Of a stretch of DNA of 61,074 nucleotides, positions 44,693 to 52,741 are shown one piece after another. The position numbers and the translations under genes are program-made. The notes beneath the pieces were generated by a model, which made no database searches, was not told the DNA's origin, and was given only the letters and a program-made list of their open reading frames with translations. Position 1 is the first letter of the stretch; every line of letters begins with the position of its first letter. The stretch is from Rhodospirillales bacterium (GTDB lineage Bacteria; Pseudomonadota; Alphaproteobacteria; Rhodospirillales; Casp-alpha2): the NCBI GenBank assembly GCA_018662225.1, contig JABJGO010000002.1, positions 1-61,074 on the forward strand. The letters run 5' to 3'.

Positions 44693-47684
44693 GGACTTTC
44701 TCCCCTTCCGGATCATACATGTGCGGACTTACAAGCTCCACCTGACACTTCTCGTTAGTCAGCGGCGAATAGGCCCACAATTTTTCGCCCTTGCGCTCGC
44801 GCCCATTCTTGACGATAGCGAGACCAATGAATTCCTTCATGCTGGGGCTGTAACAGTTGGCTGTTACCTCGCCCAGTTGCTCCATGGGAATACGACCAGC
44901 CGGATCGGCTACGATTTGTGCGCCGCGCGGGATTTTGGTTTTGCCGTCCACCGACTTAAGGCCGGTCAATTGCTTACGATCTGTTTCCAGAAACGCTGGC
45001 TTGCCAATGGCGTGTTGTCCAATGAAGGCTTTCTTGGACGACGTCATAGGACCGAAACCCAGATCGTCGGCTGTGGTGCGGCCATTAAGCTCAGCGCCGA
45101 CCACGTGGCCTTTTTCGATACGCATGATGCCCATGGCTTCGGTGCCGTAAGGGGCAACGCCCATATCAGCGCCTTTTTCCATCAACTGAGACCACACGTG
45201 CGTGCCCCAATCAGACGGCACACCCACTTCGTAGGCCAGCTCACCTGAGAAGCTGATGCGGTAAATCCGACCCGGTACACCACATATGTCTACTTCGGTC
45301 ACGCCCATGAACGGGATGGCTTCATCAGACACATCTGCATCTGTGATACGCGACAGCAGTTCACGGCTGTTCGGTCCGGCCACGGCCATGCCGCACCATT
45401 CCTCGGTAACCGATACCACATGCACGTTCAGTTCAGGCCATTCCACATCCAGTAGGTATTCAAGATGCTGCATCACCGGTCCGGCCTTGGCCGTGGTGGT
45501 GGTCATCATGAAGTGGTTTTCGCTGAACCGCGACGTGGTGCCATCGTCGAAGATCATACCGTCTTCACGCAGCATGACACCGTAACGACATTTACCCACG
45601 GCCAGTTTACCAAAGCCGTTGATGTAGCAACGGTTCAGGAATTCGGCGGCATCCGGCCCCTGGACATCAATCTTACCCAGTGGCGATACATCAAAAAGCC
45701 CTACGTTATTACGCACGTTCAGGGTTTCACGATAGATCGCATCCCACATGCCTTCGCCGGGATGCTGGTAATACTGCGCCCGCATCCACATGCCAGCCGG
45801 AACCATGGTGGCACCCGCATTCAGGTGCCAATCATGTAAGGGCGAGCGACGAATGGGCGAGAAGTGATGCCCGCGTTCTGTCCCTGTAATGGCCCCCATG
45901 GTGACCGCCGTATAAGGCGGACGGAAAGTGGTGTGACCCACTTCGGGAATCGGTTTGTCCAGTTCTTCGGACACGATAGCCAGACCGTTTACGTTGGACG
46001 TTTTGCCCTGATCTGTGCCCATGCCCAATGTGGTGTAGCGCTTGGCATGCTCGATTGAGGTGTAACCCTCGCGAACCGCCAACTCCACATCACTTGTTGC
46101 CACATCATCCTGAAAATCCACAAACCGTTTCAGGTGCGTATGCGGTGGTTGTGGCACCCGCCACATGGCGCGAATATCGCCCATGCCGTGGTCGTCTGAC
46201 TTAGGCGCAGATGCCGCTTTGGCACCCACAAAACCAGCGGCCTTAGCCGCCTCGGCACCAGCCTTGGCACCCTCTTTCAGGCAACCATTCAGACCCCAGG
46301 TGGCGTTACAGGCACCGGCAGATCGTTCCTGCTGAAACGATTCGCTCGGCACGAACGTGGTGAGTTCTTCATTCCATTTCAGCTTGCCGCGTGATTGACT
46401 GAACAGGTGTACCGTTGGCGTCCAGCCACCGGACATGCCAAGTACATCGCACTCCAACTTGATGATGCTACCGGCCACGTGATCACCGGCCTCATTAAGT
46501 GCCATGACCTCGACGCTCTTCACACCGTGTTTATTGCCATTCACGTTAAAGACCACATGATTATGGAATACAGGAATACCACGTTCACGCACGGTAGCCG
46601 TGGCGGCGGTTTCTACCTTGCGATTGTCCACAACAGCGGCCACCCGTATACCGGCATCGTGCATATCCAGCACAGCCTCATAGGCGGAATCGTTGTTGGT
46701 GAAGATCACCGCATTATTGCCCGGCGTGACGCCGTACTGATTAGCGTAAGTCTGAATGGCATTCGTGAGCATGACGCCCGGCACATCGTTGTTGCCGAAT
46801 ACCAGCGGACGTTCGATAGAGCCCGTGGCCAATACGACCTGTTTGGCCCAGACTTTCCAGTTCCGTTGTCGCGGGGTCCAACCTTCCGCCGTGGGCAGGT
46901 GATCGCCGGTGTGTTCGTTCAGCACCAGCATGTTGTGATCGTAATAACTGGCCACCGTGGTGCGTGACAGAATGGTCACGTCTTCCATGGCTTCCAATTC
47001 GGCGCGAACACCGGCAACCCAATCCATGGCATCCTTGGCACCGACTTTGCTTTTGCGGCCGCGCAAGTGGCCACCCAGTTCCGGGTGTTCGTCCACCAGA
47101 ATAACCCGCGCACCGGATTCCGCCGCTGACTTGGCGGCCATCAGGCCAGCCGGTCCACCACCAGCCACCAACACATCACAGTAAGCGTGCATGTGCTCAT
47201 ACCGATCGGGATCGGGCAGATCAGCCGAACGACCCATACCAGCGGCATGGCGAATGACTTCTTCGTAGGTCATCCACATGGCTTTCGGCCACATGAAGGT
47301 TTTGTAATAGAACCCCGCTGGCAACATGCGATTGAACAGGTTGTTGATGGAATTGATATCCCATTTAACGGACGGCCAGCGGTTCTGTGATGAGGCTTGC
47401 AGACCATCAAACAGCTCCACCTGTGTGGCACGAATGTTGGGCTCGGTGCGATTGCCTTCACGCAGCTGTATCATGCCGCAGGGCTCTTCCGGGCCAGCGG
47501 ACATGATGCCGCGTGGGCGGTGATACTTGAACGAACGGGCGATCAATTTCACGCCGTTGGCCAGCAACGCAGAGGCCAGCGTATCACCCTGGAAACCGGT
47601 ATAGGCTTTACCGTCAAAGGTGAAGTTCAGTAGCTTGGATCGATCAATCCGACCGCCTTCGGGGGTTCTGTAAGAACGGCTCAT
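44685..47684 (-). CDS. soxA: Sarcosine oxidase alpha subunit
   Basis: A 999-residue alpha subunit, normal length. Layout: a ferredoxin-like N-terminal domain (about 1-95, containing HRPRGIMSAGPEEP), a NAD-binding domain (DVLVAGGGPAGLMAAKSAAESG, about 171-191), a central FAD/NAD region, and a C-terminal GcvT-like folate domain (about 600-990) that takes up the methyl group. It overlaps soxD by ATGA at its start and soxG at its end, so all subunits are translationally coupled. Confidence 0.95.
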   Translation of the reverse strand: MSRSYRTPEGGRIDRSKLLNFTFDGKAYTGFQGDTLASALLANGVKLIARSFKYHRPRGIMSAGPEEPCGMIQLREGNRTEPNIRATQVELFDGLQASSQNRWPSVKWDINSINNLFNRMLPAGFYYKTFMWPKAMWMTYEEVIRHAAGMGRSADLPDPDRYEHMHAYCDVLVAGGGPAGLMAAKSAAESGARVILVDEHPELGGHLRGRKSKVGAKDAMDWVAGVRAELEAMEDVTILSRTTVASYYDHNMLVLNEHTGDHLPTAEGWTPRQRNWKVWAKQVVLATGSIERPLVFGNNDVPGVMLTNAIQTYANQYGVTPGNNAVIFTNNDSAYEAVLDMHDAGIRVAAVVDNRKVETAATATVRERGIPVFHNHVVFNVNGNKHGVKSVEVMALNEAGDHVAGSIIKLECDVLGMSGGWTPTVHLFSQSRGKLKWNEELTTFVPSESFQQERSAGACNATWGLNGCLKEGAKAGAEAAKAAGFVGAKAASAPKSDDHGMGDIRAMWRVPQPPHTHLKRFVDFQDDVATSDVELAVREGYTSIEHAKRYTTLGMGTDQGKTSNVNGLAIVSEELDKPIPEVGHTTFRPPYTAVTMGAITGTERGHHFSPIRRSPLHDWHLNAGATMVPAGMWMRAQYYQHPGEGMWDAIYRETLNVRNNVGLFDVSPLGKIDVQGPDAAEFLNRCYINGFGKLAVGKCRYGVMLREDGMIFDDGTTSRFSENHFMMTTTTAKAGPVMQHLEYLLDVEWPELNVHVVSVTEEWCGMAVAGPNSRELLSRITDADVSDEAIPFMGVTEVDICGVPGRIYRISFSGELAYEVGVPSDWGTHVWSQLMEKGADMGVAPYGTEAMGIMRIEKGHVVGAELNGRTTADDLGFGPMTSSKKAFIGQHAIGKPAFLETDRKQLTGLKSVDGKTKIPRGAQIVADPAGRIPMEQLGEVTANCYSPSMKEFIGLAIVKNGRERKGEKLWAYSPLTNEKCQVELVSPHMYDPEGEKVRG

Positions 47685-47971
47685 TTGTCGCCCCCTTTCA
47701 ATTCTTCATTCATCGGTCCGGTGTCCGCGATTTCATGGGTCACGGTGTTACGCCGTGCCTTGAAGTGCTTGCGGCACCCCAGATTGTGCTGCCACAGCTC
47801 GTCATGCCAGCCCTTGGGATCGTCACGCAGGTAGACAAACTGATACCATTCATCATCCCACTTGGCGTCTGTAGGCTCAGCGGGTTCTGCCGGGCGCTGC
47901 ACGGTGGCGTCGCCCTGATATGAGAATTCCTGTAAGGCTCTGTCGCCGCACCAGGGACATTTGATCAACAT
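47681..47971 (-). CDS. soxD: Sarcosine oxidase delta subunit
   Basis: A 96-residue delta subunit. The opening LIKCPWCGDRALQEFSYQGDA and the later LWQHNLGCRKHFKARRNT give the CxxC...HxxxC-type zinc site of the family. Its stop overlaps the soxA start by four bases (ATGA), and it starts 12 bases after the soxB stop. Length and order (B-D-A-G) are those of known heterotetrameric sarcosine oxidase operons. The flanking glyA, purU and formate dehydrogenase genes often seen in such operons are absent here. Confidence 0.93.
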   Translation of the reverse strand: MLIKCPWCGDRALQEFSYQGDATVQRPAEPAEPTDAKWDDEWYQFVYLRDDPKGWHDELWQHNLGCRKHFKARRNTVTHEIADTGPMNEELKGGDK

Positions 47972-47983
47972 ATCTAATTCTCC

Positions 47984-49237
47984 CTAATGCATGTTGGGCG
48001 TGGAACCGACGCCCTTTTCATCGAGCGTATGCCCGGTCTCGAAGCGGTTAAGCCTCATCTCCGAGCTCAGATCGTGAGGCTGATCCTGCGCAATGGTATG
48101 GGCAAAGCACCAACCAGACGCCGGGGTGGCCTTAAAGCCGCCATAGCACCAACCCGCATTAATGTAGAGGCTATCAATAGGCGTTTTATCAATGATGGGG
48201 GTGCCGTCCATGGACATATCCATAACACCGCCCCAGGTACGCATCAGCCGCAGGCGACTAAACGCGGGGAACAGCTCACACATGGCGGTCACCACATGCT
48301 CGATAATGGGATAGTTGCCGCGCTGGGCATATGAATTGTAGAAATCGATATCGCCACCGAACACCAACTCGCCTTTATCAGACTGCGAGATATAACAGTG
48401 TGCGGCACCAGACGTGATTACCGTATCCAGCGCTGGTTTAACAGGTTCACTAACCATGGCTTGCAGCAAATGTGTCTCAATCGGCAAGCGCATACCAGCC
48501 ATCTGGAACACTTGTGATGAATGACCGGCAACGGCCACGCCCACTTTCTTGGCGCCGATAAAGCCCTTGGTGGTTTCCACGCCGAGAATTTTGCCGTTCT
48601 CGATCCGCATGCCGGTGACTTCACAATTCTGGATCATATCCACACCACGATCATCGGCGGCACGGGCATAGCCCCAGGCAACTGCATCGTGACGCGCTGT
48701 GCCGCCCTTGGGCTGGCAAAGACCGCCATAAACCGGGTAACGCATGTTTTCGGTGTTCAGCAGCGGGGCTTTTTTCTTGATCTGATCAACGGTCATCCAT
48801 TCCGCATCAATACCGTTCAGGCGCATGGTGTTACCACGGCGCTGGAACGCATCAACCTGCGCATCGTTATGGGCCAGGTTGATCACGCCGCGGGGGCTGA
48901 ACATGACGTTGTAGTTGAGATCCTGTGACAGGTCGCGCCACAAATCCATGCCCTTCTCATAAAAGAATGCATTGCCTTCAAGCTGATAATTGGACCGCAC
49001 GATGGTGGTGTTACGAGCCACGTTACCGCCACCCAACCAGCCTTTTTCGATCACGGCCACATTCGTAATACCGTGCTCTTTAGCCAGATAGTAAGCGGTC
49101 GCCAAACCATGGCCGCCGCCGCCCACAATAATCACGTCATACTCTGGTTTGGGCTCCGGGCTGCGCCAGGCCTCTGTCCAGTTTTCATGGTAGTCCAGCG
49201 CGTTTCGCGCCAGCGAAAATACGGAATACTTTTTCAC
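47984..49237 (-). CDS. soxB: Sarcosine oxidase beta subunit
   Basis: A 417-residue beta subunit that carries FAD and covalently bound FMN and oxidises sarcosine. Hallmarks: YSVFSLARNALDYHENW at the start, the dinucleotide motif VIIVGGGGHGLATAYYLAKEHG (about 34-55), and GWCYGGFKATPASGWCFAHTIA near residue 370. I start at GTG 49237 after GGGGACGAG, giving the normal N-terminus; the longer frame to 49276 needs a TTG and adds 13 unconserved residues. First gene of the operon, divergent from a LysR regulator. Confidence 0.94.
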   Translation of the reverse strand: MKKYSVFSLARNALDYHENWTEAWRSPEPKPEYDVIIVGGGGHGLATAYYLAKEHGITNVAVIEKGWLGGGNVARNTTIVRSNYQLEGNAFFYEKGMDLWRDLSQDLNYNVMFSPRGVINLAHNDAQVDAFQRRGNTMRLNGIDAEWMTVDQIKKKAPLLNTENMRYPVYGGLCQPKGGTARHDAVAWGYARAADDRGVDMIQNCEVTGMRIENGKILGVETTKGFIGAKKVGVAVAGHSSQVFQMAGMRLPIETHLLQAMVSEPVKPALDTVITSGAAHCYISQSDKGELVFGGDIDFYNSYAQRGNYPIIEHVVTAMCELFPAFSRLRLMRTWGGVMDMSMDGTPIIDKTPIDSLYINAGWCYGGFKATPASGWCFAHTIAQDQPHDLSSEMRLNRFETGHTLDEKGVGSTPNMH

Positions 49238-49280
49238 AAGCTCGTCCCCTGTAAAGCCTACATTGACTATAGGCAAAATG

Positions 49281-49292
49281 ATGACGTGTCAT
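49281..49292. promoter_or_regulatory. Dyad ATGAC-GT-GTCAT in the sox/LysR divergent promoter
   Basis: ATGAC (49281-49285) and GTCAT (49288-49292) form a short dyad in the 110-base gap between soxB and the LysR gene. It has the TGA-rich, T-N11-A style expected of a LysR operator. AT-rich sequence follows towards the LysR start. A plausible binding site for the divergent regulator, based on position and symmetry only. Confidence 0.4.
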
Positions 49293-49347
49293 AACAGGAT
49301 TCAGGCACGCATTGCATGTATAACCAAAATTCATTATATTTATTCTC

Positions 49348-50316
49348 ATGCAGAATACTAATACTTTGGCGTTTGACCTCAAATCGCTCAACATCTTCAT
49401 CACGGTGGCGGAGGCTGGCAGCATGACGGCGGCGGCTGAGCAACTGGGCATGAGCCAACCTGCGGTCACCAAGACCATTCGTAAGTTGGAAAATGATCTG
49501 GGCGCGCCCCTGCTGGAACGCCGGGTAAGGCCGTTCCGCCCCACACAGGCCGGGCAGGAATTACTGGAACGTGCCCATGAGTTACTGGCCCAGGCCGAGG
49601 CCCTGCAAGCCAGCGTGCGCGATATCGGTGACGCCACCCTCCCCACCGTGCGGATCGGTCTGATCGACAGCTTTGCCGCGACCGCCGGGCCGGGTTTGAT
49701 CCGCGCCATGCGCGACTATGCCAAAAACATGACGGTATGGTCGGGCATCTCGCCCAACCTGGGTGATGACCTGATCCGGCGTAAACTGGACTTTATCGTG
49801 TCCACCGATCCCATGACGTCGCTGGGCGGTGTCGAGCGTCACATTATCATGCAGGAGCCGTTCCTGCTGGTTCTGCCCGAACGTATGGCTCGTAGTATTG
49901 GTGAGCCGGATTTGAACAGCTTGGCCCAGAACCACCCATTTGTAGGCTACAGCGTACGTTCGCTAATCGGTGAGCAGATCGAAACCCACCTCACCCGCGA
50001 AGACATCAACGTGGGCGAGACCCTGCAATTCGATGGCACCGAAGCCGTCTTTGCCATGGTATCCGCCGGTTTGGGTTGGGCCATCACCACACCCCTATGC
50101 CTGACCCACGGTTTCGCCCACATGCCATCCCTAAGCGCCCTGCCCCTGCCCGGTCGGTCACTATCACGCACGTTGTATCTGGTGGCCCGCGAAGGCGAGT
50201 TCGGCAAACTCCCCAAACGCATCGCCACCGATGCCCGGCGCATCGCGCAGGAACTGGTGGAAACCCGCGTCAAAACAATTGCGCCATGGGCGGCAAAAGA
50301 AATCTCTGTGGGCTGA
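49348..50316 (+). CDS. LysR-family regulator divergent from the sox operon
   Basis: A 322-residue LysR regulator: helix-turn-helix LNIFITVAEAGSMTAAAEQLGMSQPAVTKTIRKLE-type N-terminus (about 10-70), then the substrate-binding domain. Divergent from soxB, so it is the best candidate regulator of the sarcosine oxidase operon, and possibly of the plus-strand genes after it. Ligand could be sarcosine, dimethylglycine or betaine; inference from position. ATG 49348 is the first start in frame and gives a typical N-terminus. Confidence 0.92.
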   Translation: MQNTNTLAFDLKSLNIFITVAEAGSMTAAAEQLGMSQPAVTKTIRKLENDLGAPLLERRVRPFRPTQAGQELLERAHELLAQAEALQASVRDIGDATLPTVRIGLIDSFAATAGPGLIRAMRDYAKNMTVWSGISPNLGDDLIRRKLDFIVSTDPMTSLGGVERHIIMQEPFLLVLPERMARSIGEPDLNSLAQNHPFVGYSVRSLIGEQIETHLTREDINVGETLQFDGTEAVFAMVSAGLGWAITTPLCLTHGFAHMPSLSALPLPGRSLSRTLYLVAREGEFGKLPKRIATDARRIAQELVETRVKTIAPWAAKEISVG

Positions 50317-50363
50317 GCTAAAAATCGCGCTAGGATGCTGGAGACGCAACAGAGAGCTTAGCC

Positions 50364-51374
50364 ATGCTGCCACCGCCCTACCGATATGTGCCCTGGACCG
50401 AAACCGGGTTTTCGCCCAGCATCATGGTTGATGGTGGGGCCAAATCGGCGACGGTGCTGACACTTTCGCACTGGCCCAAGAGCGGCACGCCGGAAAACCT
50501 GAAACGCGATACATCCACCGAGATCGTATTTGAGTATCTGATGCAGCCGGGTGAGCATCTGGATGTGGGCATTGTGACGGGTGATCATTTCGATGAAGAC
50601 GCATCGCTGGGACTGTTTGCGTTGCTGGAACCGGACTTTGCCATGGCCCACCGCGACCTGATTGTGGCCGCTGCCCATGCTGGCGATTTCTCCACCTATT
50701 CAGACCGTCAGGCCGCCCGCATTGCCTTTACCATTCGTGCCTTGGGCAACCCTGATGTGTCACCGCTCGATCCTGCTATTTTCGATACTGATTACGACAC
50801 CATGTGTGGTCAGTTGTTCCGTGAAGTTCTGCCCCGCTTGCGGCCGATCATCGAGCATACCGATGCCTTTGAGGAATTGTGGGGCGCGGAAGATGCCATG
50901 TTGGGGCGCAGCGAACAGGCCCTGAAAGCCGGTGAGATTTCAATTGTTGAACACGGCGACGGCGATCTGGCCGTTGTGACGGTATCTGGCGATCTGCCCT
51001 GCTATCCCATGGCCATCTACAACGCCACTCGGTGCAATCGTATCCTGATCGTACACGGCAATAATTATTCTTTCCGTTATCGCTACGAAAGCTGGGTTCA
51101 GTATATAACCGCCCCACCGCCGCCCCGCACCGACCTGCACGAACTGGCCGCAGCGCTCAGCAAAGACGAGCCGGGTGATGCCACATGGAAGTTCGACGGG
51201 GTGGAGGCCATCACACCAGCCATGGAATTGCAGGGTGCGGATAACGACGAAAGCATGATATCCGTTGATGACTTTACGCAACGTCTGCTCACGGCACTGG
51301 TTAATGGCGAGAGTGCATGGGATCCGTTTGACCGGCCCGGCGACAAGCCGGGCATGCTGGCCTTGCCGCACTGA
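50364..51374 (+). CDS. Protein of unknown function upstream of the Rieske oxygenase
   Basis: A 336-residue soluble protein. It opens with YVPWTETGFSPSIMVDGG, TVLTLSHWPKSGTP and later VGIVTGDHFDEDASLGLFALLEP. The HFDEDA motif, with neighbouring acidic residues and histidines, looks like a metal site and loosely recalls DHH-type phosphoesterases. From memory it may belong to the DUF6687 family, but I am not sure. It ends nine bases before the Rieske oxygenase gene, so the two form a unit with the LysR gene 47 bases upstream. A role in betaine demethylation is possible only by context. Confidence 0.65.
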   Translation: MLPPPYRYVPWTETGFSPSIMVDGGAKSATVLTLSHWPKSGTPENLKRDTSTEIVFEYLMQPGEHLDVGIVTGDHFDEDASLGLFALLEPDFAMAHRDLIVAAAHAGDFSTYSDRQAARIAFTIRALGNPDVSPLDPAIFDTDYDTMCGQLFREVLPRLRPIIEHTDAFEELWGAEDAMLGRSEQALKAGEISIVEHGDGDLAVVTVSGDLPCYPMAIYNATRCNRILIVHGNNYSFRYRYESWVQYITAPPPPRTDLHELAAALSKDEPGDATWKFDGVEAITPAMELQGADNDESMISVDDFTQRLLTALVNGESAWDPFDRPGDKPGMLALPH

Positions 51375-51383
51375 AGTAGACAC

Positions 51384-52550
51384 ATGAACACACCCCATAC
51401 TGACCTGCCCCTGGACGTGGTTCTGGCCCGCCTCAAAGAAGCAGCGGCGCTATCCTTCGACGATGCCCGCCCCATACCGCCAGAGGTCAATCACTCCCGC
51501 GCCTTTCTGGAGCGCGAACGCAGCACCATCTTTACCCAGGAATGGATTTGTATCGGTCGCGCCGATGAGGTGCCAAACCATGGTGATTACCTGACCCATG
51601 AGATTGCGGGCGTGCCGGTGTTTGCTGTTCGCCAATCAGGTGGCGACGTGCGGGCTTTCGTGAATGCCTGCGCCCACCGCTTTGCCCGGCTGCTGAGTGG
51701 CGAGACCGGGTCGGGTAAGAAATTCACCTGTCCCTACCACGGCTGGACCTATGGCTGCACGGGCGATTTGATCGGCGCACCCTATATGGATATGAAGGAT
51801 GGCTTCGATCAGTCGGCGCACAGCCTGCGCCCGTTACACGCCGAAATCTGGGAAGGGTTTCTATACGTGAGCCTTGCGGACAAACCGGCTAAGTCCGTGA
51901 ATGAGGCCCTGAAACCTCTAGCTGACAACATCGTCGGGCGCTATGACATGGCGTGCTATCAGACGGTAATGCGCGAGACCATGGTCTGGAATGCCAACTG
52001 GAAAAACCTGATTGAGAATTTCACCGAAAGCTATCACGTGCCCATGGCGCATGGGAAAACGTTCGCGCGGCACGGAAAGTCGCTGACCGATTATATCGTC
52101 GGCGAAGACAGCGACCATTTCGGTTACCACTATGCCCCGCAAGCCTCAGACGAAGGACCGGGTGCGGCCCATCCAGCCAATGATCGGCTGGAAGGTGAAT
52201 GGCGGCGCATGATGATCGATTTCTGCGTCTTTCCATCGCACCTGATCACGCTGATGCCCGACTATCTTTGGTATATTTCGGTGCAGCCGCTGGGCACCGA
52301 TCAGATGCAGGCCACCTGGGGGGTGGCGTTTCCGCCAGAAGTTCTAACCGATGTGGCGGACGCCGATTATGACCAGTGGCTGGCCGATTTCAAAACCTAC
52401 ATGGATGTGGCCAACGATGAAGACAAGCCGCTGGTGGAAGCCCTTCACCGGGGCACGGCTTCGCCCATGTTGCCGCGTGGTGTTCTGCATCCCATCGAGC
52501 GGAATCTTTGGCAGTTCACCCGCTATCTGTCGGGTATGACGCAAGGCTAG
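51384..52550 (+). CDS. Rieske non-heme iron oxygenase, alpha subunit
   Basis: A 388-residue oxygenase. The Rieske cluster ligands are CAHRFARLL and CPYHGWTYG (about residues 96-126). The mononuclear iron site reads ENFTESYHVPMAH (about 212-224), with the two histidines plus a downstream acid. This layout suits choline monooxygenase, glycine betaine demethylase (GbcA) and related N-demethylases. In a cluster that makes glycine betaine and then consumes dimethylglycine, betaine demethylation is the missing step and this is the best candidate. No reductase partner (GbcB-like) is encoded in the window. A different substrate, such as another betaine, is possible. Confidence 0.8.
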   Translation: MNTPHTDLPLDVVLARLKEAAALSFDDARPIPPEVNHSRAFLERERSTIFTQEWICIGRADEVPNHGDYLTHEIAGVPVFAVRQSGGDVRAFVNACAHRFARLLSGETGSGKKFTCPYHGWTYGCTGDLIGAPYMDMKDGFDQSAHSLRPLHAEIWEGFLYVSLADKPAKSVNEALKPLADNIVGRYDMACYQTVMRETMVWNANWKNLIENFTESYHVPMAHGKTFARHGKSLTDYIVGEDSDHFGYHYAPQASDEGPGAAHPANDRLEGEWRRMMIDFCVFPSHLITLMPDYLWYISVQPLGTDQMQATWGVAFPPEVLTDVADADYDQWLADFKTYMDVANDEDKPLVEALHRGTASPMLPRGVLHPIERNLWQFTRYLSGMTQG

Positions 52551-52741
52551 GCGAAACATCCTGAATACGCACGTAACTACTATGCGTACTTTCAATGCCT
52601 TGTCGGTATTTTTCGATTCCCTCTAGTTTTGTATTGCATGCCTCTATGTGCATGCCAATATGTCTTATTGAGGTCGGCAACATTGGTCTATCCATTGTTG
52701 CCGTCGAACTTAGAGTCAACTTACAAACGACGAGGTACGCG

